A stretch of 64,000 nucleotides of DNA, from contig NW_005178942.1 of the NCBI RefSeq assembly GCF_000350225.1, positions 561,272 through 625,271 of the forward strand, in the 5' to 3' direction. The notes under the pieces were generated by a model, which saw only the letters and a program-made list of their open reading frames with translations, had not been told where the DNA came from and did no database searches. The translations under genes were made by a program, and so were the position numbers. This document shows, piece after piece, positions 23,640 to 35,700 of the stretch. This DNA is from Chondrus crispus. Its lineage: Eukaryota > Rhodophyta > Florideophyceae > Gigartinales > Gigartinaceae. Within the stretch, counting starts at the first letter, position 1. Every line of letters starts with the position of its first letter.

Positions 23640-24280
23640 TCCGGCGGTGCGGAAACGTGATGATGACGTCATGCCCTGCAGTCTGCAGGGCATGACTCTG
23701 TATTGGGCGACCAATGATAAAAAGGGGATAAAATAGCAAAGAAAATATTTGAAATATACAAACACTGATCGCATTTGATTTGAAACATATAATTCATATT
23801 ATGGTTTCATCGAACACGTCTTGTCGCGGGGGGCAGAAACGTGGTTATACAGTGTACAAAGAAAGACTGGCGTAGGGCGATCATTGAGAAAAGGGGATAA
23901 ATTATCGAAGAAAAACAGTGGAAAAACATGAACAAAAACTGTACGCATGTGATTTGGGACGTACCGTATATTTTCATAATCAATTTGAATCCAACACGTC
24001 ACCCGCCGCCTGGAAACAAGATGACTACGTTTTGCTCTGTAGAGCATGACGTCATTGTTACTAGAGAAAGTTTTGGAATAATAAAAATAATGGCAACATT
24101 ATAATGGTATATATATGAAATATTTTTTCAAAATATTACACGAACAAAGGCTGTACGATTTTCATTAAGGACATATATTTTCATCACCAATTCGAACATT
24201 ACACGCCATCCTGCATTATAGAAACATGATTACTACGTCATGGTCATTCATTTACTGAACGCGGTTGTGCAGTCGTACTG
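23640..24280. repeat. Three diverged ~190-bp tandem copies
   Basis: Words such as TGACGTCAT/CTACGTCATG, AAAAGGGGATAAA and CGAACACGTC...AAACATGA recur in order about every 190 bp. Copies are well diverged and the array looks old. A small hairpin CCCTGCAGTCTGCAGGG lies at about 23674-23690. Confidence 0.5.
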
Positions 24281-25064
24281 CGTACTGTTGATGCTTTCAA
24301 ATTTATTATCAAGGGATGAGCCACCGCCCTCAACGGACAATTAAAAAATTAAAAAAACCAGTTGGCATAAACTAGGCGCACTGCAAACAGAATACAAATC
24401 CTATTGTGGCGCCAATATGCCTATGCCCTTGCGTATTATTCGAAGGACTGGTTCATGCAGGAATTAAAAAAACAGAACTATCCCACACATACCAGCTGAT
24501 ATGAATGAATGTATTAAATTATCATACTAAATGTAAGAATCACAACAATTTCACTTCTTTTAACTTTACGATGTTACGGTGGAGGAATGTAGTTACAATT
24601 ATAGAACTTTACGACAAATTGTCTTGTATGAACAAATAAGATCCCCCATTTATGTAAAAGGTGTATCATGTTTGTTCAACATACGTGTAGGGGTTGAAGG
24701 AAGGGAAAATGTTCACACGCTACATACCACTACCCTGACGTAACATGGGGATTACATGTGCAGCATGAACTTGGAGGATTTTGATCCACATTTTCCGGAT
24801 GAGAAACTGCCATGGCTACCCATAAACGTGCGAACCAAACACATTGTAACGTGATCTCAACTGGGAAGATGTATCCCTACCAAAGCTGCAGTAGGGTAAA
24901 AGGTCGCAAAGAAAGAACTTCCATGATGCCCCTTAATACGTGCAGAACACTCTCAAGTATAGCAAGAAATGCATGAACTGCAGCAAGGTGTATACCAACC
25001 CAACTAAAACCACCACCAATGTTTTGACAATCTGCAACGTATAATAGGGGATATTTCCTTTTAT
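24281..25064. other. AT-rich, nothing recognised
   Basis: Stop-rich in all frames and without clear repeats. Confidence 0.5.
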
Positions 25065-25710
25065 AATATAGAGATTGGGATTTAGGAGTAGGATGGTTTT
25101 TGTACTTTAGGGATTCGGTGGGATTCGGAGATTTAGAGGAGTAGGGGATTCGGTGGGATTCGGGGATTTAGAGGAGTAGGGGATTCGGTGGGATTAGGAG
25201 ATTCGTGGGATTAGGAGATTAGGTGGGATTAAGAGATTAGGTGGGATTAGGAGATTAGGTGGGATTAAGAGATTAGGTGGGATTAGGAGATTCGGTGGGA
25301 TTAGGGGATTCGTGGGATTAGGAGATTAGGTGGGATTAAGAGATTAGGTGGGATTAGGAGATTCGTGAGATTAGGGGATTCGTGGGATTAGCATGATTAA
25401 CGGGATTAGGAGGATTCGTGGGATTAGCATGATTAACGGGATTAGGAGGATTCGGGGGATTAGCATGATTAACGGGATTAGGAGGATTCGTGGGATTAGC
25501 ATGATTAACGGGATTAGGAAGATTCGGGGGAGTAGGAGGAGTCAGGGGATTCAGGGATTAAGGGGATTAGGGTAATTAAGGGATTAGGAAGATTCGGGGG
25601 AGTAGGAGGAGTCAGGGGATTTAGGGATTAAGGGGATTAGGGTAATTAAGGGATTAGGGTAATTAAGGGATTAGCAATTATTTGGGATTAGCTATTTATG
25701 GGATTAGGTA
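25065..25710 (+). repeat. G-rich telomere-like array 2
   Basis: Words GGGATTAGGAGATTAGGT and GGGATTAGCATGATTAACG dominate. A higher-order 36-bp unit repeats four times at 25385-25530. It resembles a degenerate TTAGGG/TTTAGGG family but no run of perfect telomere repeats is present. Confidence 0.85.
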
Positions 25711-25879
25711 TTTTTGAATTTGTTTACGTATGACAAATGTTTTGTGCTGCTGTGCAATACGGCGCTGAGATTTGTGTATTTATGGGGAGCAAAGTTTGGC
25801 CATCGGCTGAATTCGCTCCCCATCACCACACGCCACCTCCGCACCCCACCCCGCCTCACATCCGCCGCCGTTCCGTCGT

Positions 25880-26240
25880 GCTCAACTTTCGGTGCGGACT
25901 GCTATAGCAGCCGCGGCGCTGTTTCCGCCGCTGGTTTTTGCCGCCGCTGCCGCTTTTGCCGCTGGACGCCCTTGTCACTGTGTCGCTTTCGCTGTGTTGC
26001 TTTTGCTGTGTCGCTTTTGCAGCCGCCGCGCCGCTTCCGCCGCTAGTTTTTGCCGCCGCTGCCGCTTTTGCCGCTGGGCGCCCTTGTCACTGTGTCGCTT
26101 TCGCTGTGTTGCTTTTGCTGTGTCGCTTTTGCAGCCGCCGCGCCGCTTCCGCCGCTGGTTTTTGCCGCCGCTGCCGCTTTTGCCGCTGGACGCCCTTGTC
26201 ACTGTGTCGCTTTCGCTGTGTCGCTTTCGCTGTTCCTGGG
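25880..26240. repeat. 112-bp GC-rich tandem repeat, about 3 copies
   Basis: The unit begins near GCCGCTGGTTTTTGCCGCCG and repeats with an offset of exactly 112 bp (25938, 26050). The period is not a multiple of three, so the overlapping open frames are repeat artefacts. Confidence 0.85.
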
Positions 26241-26349
26241 GCGAGGGGGGACTAAGGGGGATACGCGAGACGGTTTGTTGGTAACAGGCAGGAGTTGAGT
26301 AACGTAATGGTGAAGCTAGCTTTGCCTACGACGCGACGCGACGGCGCTA

Positions 26350-27500
26350 ATAAAAAGAACCTGTCTCTTTGAAGTTAACCAACGTTAGCAAATGTACTTA
26401 TCGCCGCCCGTAACATTTCAATGTGGTTTTACTTGCTCCTTCGTAAGTAAAGTCATCTCTGTCCCGTCCTCTCTCTGTTTCTCTACTCTCTAGAAGAACC
26501 TGTCTCTTTGAAGTCGAATAAACGATAACAAACGTTAGCAAAATGTACTTATCGCCGCCCGTAACATTTGAATGTGGTTTTACTTGCTCCTTCGTAAAGT
26601 CATCTCTGTCCCGTCCTCTCTCTCTGTCTCTCTAAAAGAACCTGTCTCTTTGGAGTCGAACAAACGTTGACAAACGTTAGCAAATGTACTTATCGCCCCC
26701 TGTAACAGCTTTTACTTGCTCCTTCGTAAAGTCATCTCTGTCTCTCTCTCTCTCTCTCTACCCCTCTATCTCTCTAAAAGAACCTGTCTCTTTGAAGTCG
26801 GACAAACGTTAACAAACGTTAGCAAATGTACTTATCGCGCCGCCCGTAACATTTCAATGTGGTTTTACTTGCTCCTTCGTAAAGTCATCTCTGTCCCGTC
26901 CTCTCTCTGTTTCTCTACTCTCTAGAAGAACCTGTCTCTTTGAAGTCGAATAAACGATAACAAACGTTAGCAAAATGTACTTATCGCCGCCCGTAACATT
27001 TGAATGTGGTTTTACTTGCTCCTTCGTAAAGTCATCTCTGTCCCGTCCTCTCTCTCTGTCTCTCTAAAAGAACCTGTCTCTTTGGAGTCGAACAAACGTT
27101 GACAAACGTTAGCAAATGTACTTATCGCCCCCTGTAACAGCTTTTACTTGCTCCTTCGTAAAGTCATCTCTGTCTCTCTCTCTCTCTCTCTACCCCTCTA
27201 TCTCTCTAAAAGAACCTGTCTCTTTGAAGTCGGACAAACGTTAACAAACGTTAGCAAATGTACTTATCGCGCCGCCCGTAACATTTCAATGTGGTTTTAC
27301 TTGGTCCTTCGTAAAGTCATCTCTGTCCCGTCCTCTCTCTGTTTCTCTACTCTTTAGAAGAACCTGTCTCTTTGAAGTCGAATAAACGATAACAAACGTT
27401 AGCAAATGTACTTATCGCCGGCCGCCCGTAACATTTGAATGTGGTTTTACTTGCTCCTTCTTAAAGTCATCTCTGTCTGGTCCTCTCTCTCTCTCTCTTT
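26350..27500. repeat. Higher-order tandem repeat, 432-bp trimers
   Basis: AGAACCTGTCTCTTTG starts units at 26356, 26495, 26637, 26779, 26927, 27069, 27211 and 27359. Adjacent units differ, but every third unit is almost identical with an exact 432-bp offset, so recent expansion copied three units at once. Units contain CT microsatellite runs and an AACGTTAGCAAATGTAC word. Confidence 0.9.
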
Positions 27501-27648
27501 CTCTACCTCTATCACCCTCGGCCGCATTTTTTTATTCTTTGCATCGCCTTTGCATCGCCATCGCATCGCTCTGCTGCATCGCTCTGCTGCATCGCTCTGC
27601 TTAGATCACTATCATTACACTATCATTAATTAATTAATATGGAACTGA

Positions 27649-27892
27649 GGGCCATTCCATTCATCGTGATTGGCAATCATGCAATCATGCAATCACGATC
27701 ACGACATTACTTTAACGTCTTTCTGCAAGTTGGAGCACAAGATTAATTTTAAGTCGATTGTTTATTTCTTTAATGAGCATGACCATTTTTTAGGAAACGT
27801 AATATAAACAACCAACCACAAGGGAGCAGCCACCATTTATTGACGTGATTGCGTGATTGCATGATTGCCAATCACGATGAATGGAATGGCCC
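27649..27892. mobile_element. MITE with Harbinger-type ends
   Basis: The ends GGGCCATTCC and GGAATGGCCC begin inverted repeats of about 48 bp, which also contain CGTGATTGGCAATCATGCAA. A TGA triplet flanks both sides (27646-27648, 27893-27895). A 3-bp target duplication with GGGCC ends is typical of PIF/Harbinger. At 244 bp it has no coding and would depend on a transposase elsewhere. Confidence 0.75.
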
Positions 27893-27959
27893 TGAAAAGG
27901 CTAACTCTGTTGCATACGAGCAATGAAGATATGGATAAAAACGCAACCACACCATGTAG

Positions 27960-28900
27960 ATATTTGGGATTGGGATTAGCAGGAGAATGGGATTAGCGGC
28001 GGCTGGGATTAGGAGAGGGATGGGATTAGCGGTAGTTGAGATTAAGGGATTCGAGGGTAGTTGGGATTAAGGGATTCGGGGGTAGTTGGGATTAGGGGAT
28101 TGGTGGGAGTAGGGGAGTAAGGGATTCGGGGGTAGTTGGGATTAAGAGATTCGCAGTTATTGGGATTAAGGGATTCGGGGGTGGTTGGGATTAAGAGGTT
28201 CGGAGTTATTAGGATTAAGGGATTCAGGGAGTAAGGGATTCGTGGGAGTAGGGGAGTAAGGGATTCGGGGGTAGTTGGGATTAAGAGATTCGCAGTTATT
28301 GGGATTAAGGGATTCGGGGGTGGTTGGGATTAAGACATTTGCAGTTATTGGGATTAAGGGATTCAGGGAGTAAGGGATTCGTGGGAGTAGGGGAGTAAGG
28401 GATTCGTGGGAGTAGGGGAGTAAGGGATTCGGGGGTAGTTGGGATTAAGACATTCGCAGTGATTGGGATTAAGGGATTCAGGGAGTAAGGGATTCGTGGG
28501 AGTAGGGGAGTAAGGGATTCGGGGGTAGTTGGGATTAAGAGATTCGCAGTTATTGGGATTAAGGGATTCGGGGGTGGTTGGGATTAAGAGGTTCGCAGTT
28601 ATTAGGATTAAGGGATTCTGGGAGTAAGGGATTCGTGGGAGTAGGGGAGTAAGGGATTCGGGGTTAGTTGGGAGTAGGGGATTCAGGTAGTAAGGGATTA
28701 GTGGGATTCGGGGCATTCGGGGGTAGTTGGGATTAGGGGATTCGTGGGATTAGTGGAGTAAGGGATTCGGAGTATTTGGGATTAAGAGATTCGCAGTTAT
28801 TGGGATTAAGGGATTCAGGGATTAAGGGAGTAGCGGTAGTGTGGATGAAGGGGATTAGCGGAGGAGGGTTTAGGAGAAGTTGGGCTTAAGGGATTCGCGA
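27960..28900 (+). repeat. G-rich telomere-like array 3
   Basis: Built from GGGATTCGGGGGTAGTT, GGGATTAAGAGATTCGCAG and GGGAGTAGGGGAGTAAG words. A ~115-bp higher-order block repeats several times between 28110 and 28640. It ends about 70 bases before a TATA box, so it sits directly upstream of the gene at 29210. Confidence 0.85.
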
Positions 28901-28971
28901 TATTAGGAGATGATGGGTGAGGAGGATGAGTGGATGTGGTGTATGTGTAAAGATAAATGGGTATATAATGG

Positions 28972-28979
28972 GGCTGGCA
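28972..28979 (+). promoter_or_regulatory. Candidate TATA box
   Basis: TATATAAT about 240 bases upstream of the chosen ATG at 29210. The intervening open frame has a hydrophobic, Cys/Ser/Val-rich translation and is more likely 5' untranslated sequence. Confidence 0.4.
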
Positions 28980-29209
28980 TGGCATGTCGGGGTGAAGTAT
29001 AGATTGCAACTTTCGTGGTCGTCGGCTGGTGACTCTCTTTTTACTTGCTGAACATCTTCTGGGTATCCTTGTGGCTGTCGTCTTGTTTGGAGTGTGTGTG
29101 TGTTCGTGTTTGTGCCATTGGGTCAGTCTCTTGGTTTTCTTTCGTCATTCTTTTTTCCCTTCTCTGTGTTTCAACTTTTGTCTCTCAACGTTCCTTTTTC
29201 GACGGAGTC

Positions 29210-30412
29210 ATGAGGAGAGGGAAACGAGTGTCTTTTGCAGAGGATGCTGGGAGGGAGGGTGGTCGAGATTGCAGTGGGGTAACGGACCACGGAGAGGGAA
29301 ATAGTCCAATTGCTGATCCACATATTAACCCGGACATGTATGCAAGTTACATATCTTATTTATCCAATTTAGATGTGGACGGGCTACTGGGGATGACGGC
29401 TGAAGACGACTCCGATGAATGCGGCGAGGTCTATGTCAGTGGTGAAGGTGGTGGTGAGGGAGGCGATGGTGACGGGGGTGATGATGGCGGGGATGATGAT
29501 GATGATGGTGGTGACTCCGATGAATGCGGCGAGGTCTATGTCAGTGGTGAAGGTGGTGGTGAGGGAGGCGATGGTGACGGGGGTGATGATGGCGGGGATG
29601 ATGATGATGATGGTGGTGACTCCGATGAATGCGGCGAGGTCTATGTCAGTGGTGAACGTGGTGGTGAGGGAGGCGATGGTGACGGGGGTGATGATGGCGG
29701 GGATGATGATGATGATGGTGGTGATGATGATGATGGTGGTGATGATGGTGATGGTGATGGTGATGGTGATGCGAATGGCGATGGCAATGGAAATTGCAGT
29801 GGCAATGGCAATGCGAATGGCAATGGCAATGGAAATGGCAATGGCAATGGCAATGGCAATGGAAATGGAAATGGAAATGGAAATGGAAATGGCAATACGA
29901 ATGGCAATACGAATGGCAATACGAATGGTATTGACAATGGTGATGGGAGTGGCGGTGGCGGTTGTGGTGGTGGTGGCGGTGGTGAAGATAATAATAATTT
30001 GGCTTTGGTCCAAGAAGGCATTGATGAATTTTGTGATGGCGTGCCCAATGTTGTTCATGAAGCGGTGTCTGGTAGAAAGCCGCCGCTTCCATGGAGTGGG
30101 AAAGGGAAAGGGAAAGGGAAAGGGAAAGGGAAAGGGAATGTGAATTATACGAAGACTGAGACTGGGGGTGGGCTTCGCGGCATATGCAAGGCCTGCGTCA
30201 GAGGTGCGCAGACGAAAGGCACTGAGAAGCAGCGAAAGATATCTGAGGAGATAGTAATGACTACCTTTCGTGCGAAAAAGGCCCTGCATTCAAAGAGAAA
30301 CGGAAAATGCATATCTGTTGCCGCAGTACAAGTCGAGCCTAGCATTTTAGAAGACTGGTTACGAGTTCACCCTCCCCTCCCTCCCCTCACTCCCCAATTA
30401 AAGAGACTTTGA
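29210..30412 (+). CDS. Acidic RVxF-motif protein, repeat-expanded paralogue
   Basis: 400 residues from the ATG at 29210, chosen because MRRGKRVSFAED then aligns with the start of the 17.1 kb paralogue. KRVSF fits the RVxF protein phosphatase 1 docking motif. PDMYASYISYLSNLDVDGLL and the C-terminal ISEEIVMTTF through EPSILEDWLRVHPPLPP are the conserved blocks. Between them lie three copies of a 35-residue unit (105-bp DNA period) starting DSDECGEVYVSG, then Asp/Gly runs and an Asn-Gly dipeptide tract of about 50 residues. The upstream frame could extend about 55 codons. The insert explains why this protein is more than twice its paralogue's length. Role unknown. Confidence 0.7.
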   Translation: MRRGKRVSFAEDAGREGGRDCSGVTDHGEGNSPIADPHINPDMYASYISYLSNLDVDGLLGMTAEDDSDECGEVYVSGEGGGEGGDGDGGDDGGDDDDDGGDSDECGEVYVSGEGGGEGGDGDGGDDGGDDDDDGGDSDECGEVYVSGERGGEGGDGDGGDDGGDDDDDGGDDDDGGDDGDGDGDGDANGDGNGNCSGNGNANGNGNGNGNGNGNGNGNGNGNGNGNGNTNGNTNGNTNGIDNGDGSGGGGCGGGGGGEDNNNLALVQEGIDEFCDGVPNVVHEAVSGRKPPLPWSGKGKGKGKGKGKGNVNYTKTETGGGLRGICKACVRGAQTKGTEKQRKISEEIVMTTFRAKKALHSKRNGKCISVAAVQVEPSILEDWLRVHPPLPPLTPQLKRL

Positions 30413-30942
30413 GCAGGGCGTTTAAGTGAGCAATCAAGCAAAGTAAAGAAACTATGCAGAAGAAAAAGCGGTCAATGGTGCGAGCGTCCAGAACTGTTAC
30501 TGCCGTTGTCGTTGCATCTCAAAAGACGGCCCGCCCTGACAAGACCTGGTCCTCGCATTATGTTTTTGTTTGTGTGGGGAGGGAGGGGGGCGCGCCTAGG
30601 GAACGTTGTGAGCTGGGCCCCTTGGCGAGGGCCGCAATTTAGAGGCTTCTCCTTATCTATCTTTCGCGATTGCTTCGGTGGCATCTGTGGCAGATCCTGT
30701 CGCGGTTTGATCCATTCATGGACTTTTCGCAGATGAAGCGACAGGGGCGTCCATGAGGCATATCAGTACAACCCGTGCAGTCTGAGACTCGTTTCTGCTC
30801 ATGGAAAGAACGGAAGACCCACTTCGCTTTCCTTCAAGACGAGCCGATCCAGCAATGCTGTGATCAGGCGGATGTGAAACTCGCGGAAAACTCACATGCC
30901 CCGAGTTTTTTGGTATGCTGTGAGTTTTGCCGAACGTGTTTT
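30413..30942. other. No gene recognised
   Basis: Short frames on both strands without a recognisable product. It lies between the acidic-protein gene and the inverted repeat. Confidence 0.4.
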
Positions 30943-31133
30943 TGCAAATTTCACGTTCAGACACTCCGAGCAAAGTCGTCGCCAAAACACGCGTCTTTGT
31001 GACTTTACGGACAACTTCACTGCACAATTACATTATAATTGATCACTCTGTCAACTTCTAGGAGATGGGACCATCCCCTTGCTGGTCTACCAAGATATCT
31101 CTAATAACAAATTGCTGGTCTCCTTCCTGGTCT
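30943..31133. repeat. Right copy of long-range inverted repeat
   Basis: Reverse complement of 10859-11055. Similarity stops outside at GGTCTAG (31133) and inside near the GTTCAGACACTCCG region. Confidence 0.75.
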
Positions 31134-32739
31134 AGGAAACTTTCTGTAACGCCCTTTAGGATGCCCTGCGCTCGCCAGGCTAGGGACGGATCCAAATGCC
31201 TAACGCTGAATGCTTTGGTGGTGCTGCTGCAAGGTTGATCCCGGGCTAAATTAGTGTGGGAGCCTGCCACGGAGGTGAGTGGACAGCCACCTGTAAGAAG
31301 GGTCACGCCCATGTCACATCGGAACAATATCATACAGTGCTGTTCACTGTACCGTACTGTACTGTACTTTTCGGCAGGATACGACCGTCACACAGAGGTG
31401 TCTTCCTTTCCCAACTTCCTATAATGTAACAGTATTCCACGGCTCTCATGAGTTGTGTACGTGTGACGGTCACAGTCACGGTGAATCATTATCTCGTCCT
31501 AGAGCTCCGTGTATAAATATAATTTTTTTTATATTCTCCTCGACATGTAGGCCTATTTGAGGTTCTCTACCTGTTTCATTGACATTCGCTCGCCTATGGG
31601 TCTCGTGATTTGTCACAGATCTCAAATGTATTTCGCTGAACAGTCTCCCTTTTGACATAAGATGCGGTGACAATTTAATCTTGCGACATTTGGGAAATGG
31701 TGGCACACATGACATCCTTCATATCATTTGGTAGAATACGAAGAGAGATTAAGGACTTTCATTGTTATGACATCAAGAATATAAGAAAAAGTGGTGGATA
31801 TGTCAAATCGTATTGGCAGGAGGTCCGCATATTTCATGCAATGGCAATGAGTCAACATAATCCTCAACATGAAAGCGAATCACTCTACACAATTTACATT
31901 ATAGTCTTTTTCGGTCGTCAGCACACCATAATTTCTGGGATAGCAGTACACATCACAATTTTAATGAAACTCGGTGTCACACATCCTGGATTCTCATTGT
32001 AAACAGTGCATTTCAACTCCCATTTTTTCGAAACGATACACACGGCGAAATTAATTGGCGGCTGCAGTCCATTCTCGGACTTCATCGGTAATCAGTACAC
32101 CAAACTTGGCGGTGACAATACGAAGAGGCGAATATTTCGGCATTTTGTTGCGAAATGTATGTAAGAATATTCCCGTCGTCGTGGGACATTCACCACCGCC
32201 GTCGATACCCATCCTTACGAGTGTGTCGCACCCGACAGCGCCCTACCTTGGCCATTCGCTTCTGCAGTATACATCATTTGCCGTTTCAGGTCAGGTATGT
32301 TCTCCCTCCGCCATTATACATTATAAAACCACCGTTTTCCATTGCGAAGCATTGTCGCCTGCATTGCCATTACTTTTCGAGAACCAGCACCGTTTTGCCA
32401 TACTTTTATATGTCCACTTTTAACCACTTACCGCACGCTCAGTGCGGCTTACATACAGTACATCATACCCAAAAGCCACCCCCACCGATCCATATCCCTT
32501 CAACGCTAAATAGCAAAACGCTAAAAAGCAAAACTCCCATTATACTCAATAAACTCTCAATAGGAAGATAACTCAAGGCGCAACAGGCAAACTAGTCCCT
32601 CCCTCTCTTCTCTCTTCTCTCTTCTCTCTCCTCTCTCCTCTCTCCTCTCTCCTCTCTCCTCTCTCCTCTCTCCTCTCTCCTCTCCGTGACAAGGAAGATG
32701 CGGTCACAAAATTTATTGTGAATGGAGTCCAACAGTCCC
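31134..32739. other. No gene recognised; CT microsatellite
   Basis: A CTCTCTC/CTCTCCT microsatellite fills 32598-32685, just past the 3' end of the methyltransferase gene. A frame at 31697-32002 (+) has plausible composition but no known relative. A CTGTACTGTACC repeat lies near 31345. Confidence 0.4.
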
Positions 32740-35700
32740 CTACTCTATGAAGATATCTCTAATGTAGTCGGCGAACAGTTCCTCTCCAGGATTGATAAGC
32801 CTCAATGCCTTGACGCGCATCAGCGTGTGTTTCTGCAACGCAGACGTCGAGGTCACTTTTGACACCGACAGATCATATGCAACGTTGACGTTTCTCGGAT
32901 TGGCGAGACGACCGTCAACAAAATCTTTGTGATCCTTATCATCTGGGTGATAGCGTTGGTCGTTGATGAAAGCCCCGACGCAAAATCTGGAAGGGACGAT
33001 TGAAATGGCCTTTTGTCCATCAATAAGGTCCGTCACATTCTGAAAAACTCGTCCCTGCGTTGGCACCAGCATGGCATAGGTCATGAAGCGTTCGCGGTCC
33101 ACTGCCATCAGCCCTTCTCCGTATGGCTTGTTCTTCGACTTAGACCGAATAAGGTCATGATAGACCAACGTGCCGTAGTAGAGGCAGATGTCGTCGTCAA
33201 CGTCGAATGTTCTTGTAGCAAAAAGCCCGAGTCCCGCCTTCGGATGCCGAACAGAAGAGGGCGCCAACGCTACGCCGAATTGAACTGCCTCTATCGCTCG
33301 GAGGGCGTGGACGTCTGTTTGATGAAAACGACCTTGTAGTTCGCGTTTCCAAGCGTTGAGCGGAACATTGCGACATTTCTGAATCAACTCAGGGCTTTCC
33401 CAGGCCGTTGAAAGATAGGCTAGAATGTGATCTGGAAAAGTCTGGTAGGGAGGTAGGCCCGACGGGGGTGCCCACTTCCCATTCCTGCTTCTTCTATTTC
33501 CATTCCTGTTGTGCACATACAGAGCTGCACCATGGATGTCGTCGTCCGTCATGACCTGACCTACGTCCACCAGCTTGTTCACAATAGCCCCCGCGTAGCT
33601 CTCAATGACCTTCTTCTTGGCGTGCTCGAAGCACACAGCTTCTTTTTCGCAACCAATAAATCTCCTTGCTCCATTATCCTTGTCCAGATTGAAACATGCG
33701 ATAGCCGTTGAAAATGTTCCGGCAAACGGGTCCACAACAATGTCTCCTGCCTGGGAGAAACGACAGATGAGCTCTTTCAAAAGGGACACGCATTTCTGCT
33801 CTGGCCTTAGCATGCGAGAGGTATCTCCGATCTTGACCATGTGCCGTTCTCCCGGAACGAGGCCCATGACATTGTTAATGACATTGCGAGTCGCACGGTA
33901 CTCGGAGGGAACGTAGTTGAAACACTTGTAGTTCACCATGAGCCTCCCTTCCTTGAACTGTGGACCCTTCTTCATGACATGAATGACCACTTCTGCCATG
34001 TTGGACAGCGCAAACGTCGCGCGTCCAGGGAAGCCATTGCATACAGATGGATGGTATATGCAGTACAGCGGAGTGGATGCAACCCAAAATGTGGGCTGGC
34101 TTGCTTGAGACGATGATGATGAGTCTCCAGACGTCGTAGGATGGGCGGTGAATGCTTCTCTCCATATAGTGAATTGCTGAGCGGAGCAGAATATCAGCGC
34201 ATGCCCTCCTGGACGAAGCATCTCGTCGACGCAGTTAACGAAAGACTCATACTGTTCTTTCCGGATTTCATCGTAATCAGCATGGTTGCGGCCCCTGTCC
34301 CTTCGGACATTGAAGGGAGGGTCCGTCAGGACAAGTTGAACTTTTCCATGCAGCTCTTCGTCTTCGGTCAGGGCATCGTACGCTTCAATGAAAGATTCAA
34401 AGTCGCAGTTGTACATCCTCACGGCTGCTTTCCTCATCTCAGAGAAAATGATCAGCTCGTTGTGCACGTCCTCTCCCTCATTCAAAGCTTCCAGAGAGGC
34501 TTCATCCGACGCAGTTGAAGTGGATTCAGCCTCCCCCACCACTTGAAGAACGTGCCGTGCACATACGACCTGACTAGAAGCAGAAGCCAGATTCGTCGTT
34601 GCACCTGGCGAAGGAGGAGGAAAAGGATCACCGGGAACAGCCGCTGAGGAAGCGATTTCACTCGTATAGGATTTGACCTGTCTCACCAATGCCGCACAGT
34701 AGGATCGGAATCTCGGGGGGAGGATGTCCCTGCGTCGAACGTACTTGGTCAGAAAGAACATTTCCTTGACTTCTTTAGCAGAGTAGAGATCACTTGACAA
34801 TAACGCGCGTTCCAAATCTTGAAAAAAGTCTCCCACAAACTTGCGAAGGTTGCTGTCAACGATTGCAGGCCGATCGAAGGCATCGGTAAAGGTCTTCGTT
34901 CGATCGTTTGTTGCCGGCATGTCTTCAACAAACTTGACCAGCGTAGACAGTGGTGCAAACCCTTCTTCTCGGGTTGGAATCACTTCAAACTGCGCCAAGG
35001 GAGATACCAATCTCAAGTAGGGTGCACTCATCCTTTCCAAGCTTTGAAATCCGAGGTACTCTGCAAAGCAATTCCAAGCACCGACAACAGTCTCGATGAT
35101 GTAGCCAATCTTCTGCGGAAGTGGGTCACGCAAGTCGGTTAGACCTTGTACAGAGAGAACTTTGACAGCCTCATCCGGCGTTGCGTTCAGACGTCGTCGT
35201 TTACTCGGCCTGCTTCTATTGACAATTGCCATGAGCTTGACCACGGCTGAGACGTGTAGCAGCTGTTGAAAGGGGGTTGCTTCAGTAGTCGGGAAAGGAC
35301 TTGACTTGCGACGAGTCTTGCTCTCTCCGATGAACGTGAATGAAGGGCAGATCAACGCCATAACTCTCATAGGAAGGTGTGAAGTCAGGACATGCTCGAT
35401 AAGAGCACGAACACGTCCATCAGTTCCTCTTGTCGCAAACGTGCTCTTACACACGCGAAACGATCTCGCATTAGATCGCGAATCTAGCATGTCCGTACAT
35501 GACTCTTTCGTATGAGTATACAGCAGGACGTTTCCAGACAAGGACTGAAGCAGTACTTGAATGGGCCGTGGGGTCGTCTGTGCGGAGAAATGTGAAGACA
35601 ACACCCATGCCATGTAGTCTTTCCATGATATTTCCTTGCCGGGATGTTCATGTCTCCAAAGGTCGAGCACTTGATACGAGTGCAGGACGAATCTTGACGT

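Noticed and set aside
25892-26298. Ala/Cys/Phe-rich open frames of more than 100 codons
   Set aside because: They translate a 112-bp tandem repeat in shifting frames; the period is not a multiple of three.
28363-28716. Pro/Asn/Leu-rich frame on the complement
   Set aside because: It is the translation of G-rich array 3 only.
29384-30289. 301-codon Ile/Thr-rich frame on the complement
   Set aside because: Antisense to the 29.2 kb gene's Asp/Gly/Asn repeats; low-complexity shadow.
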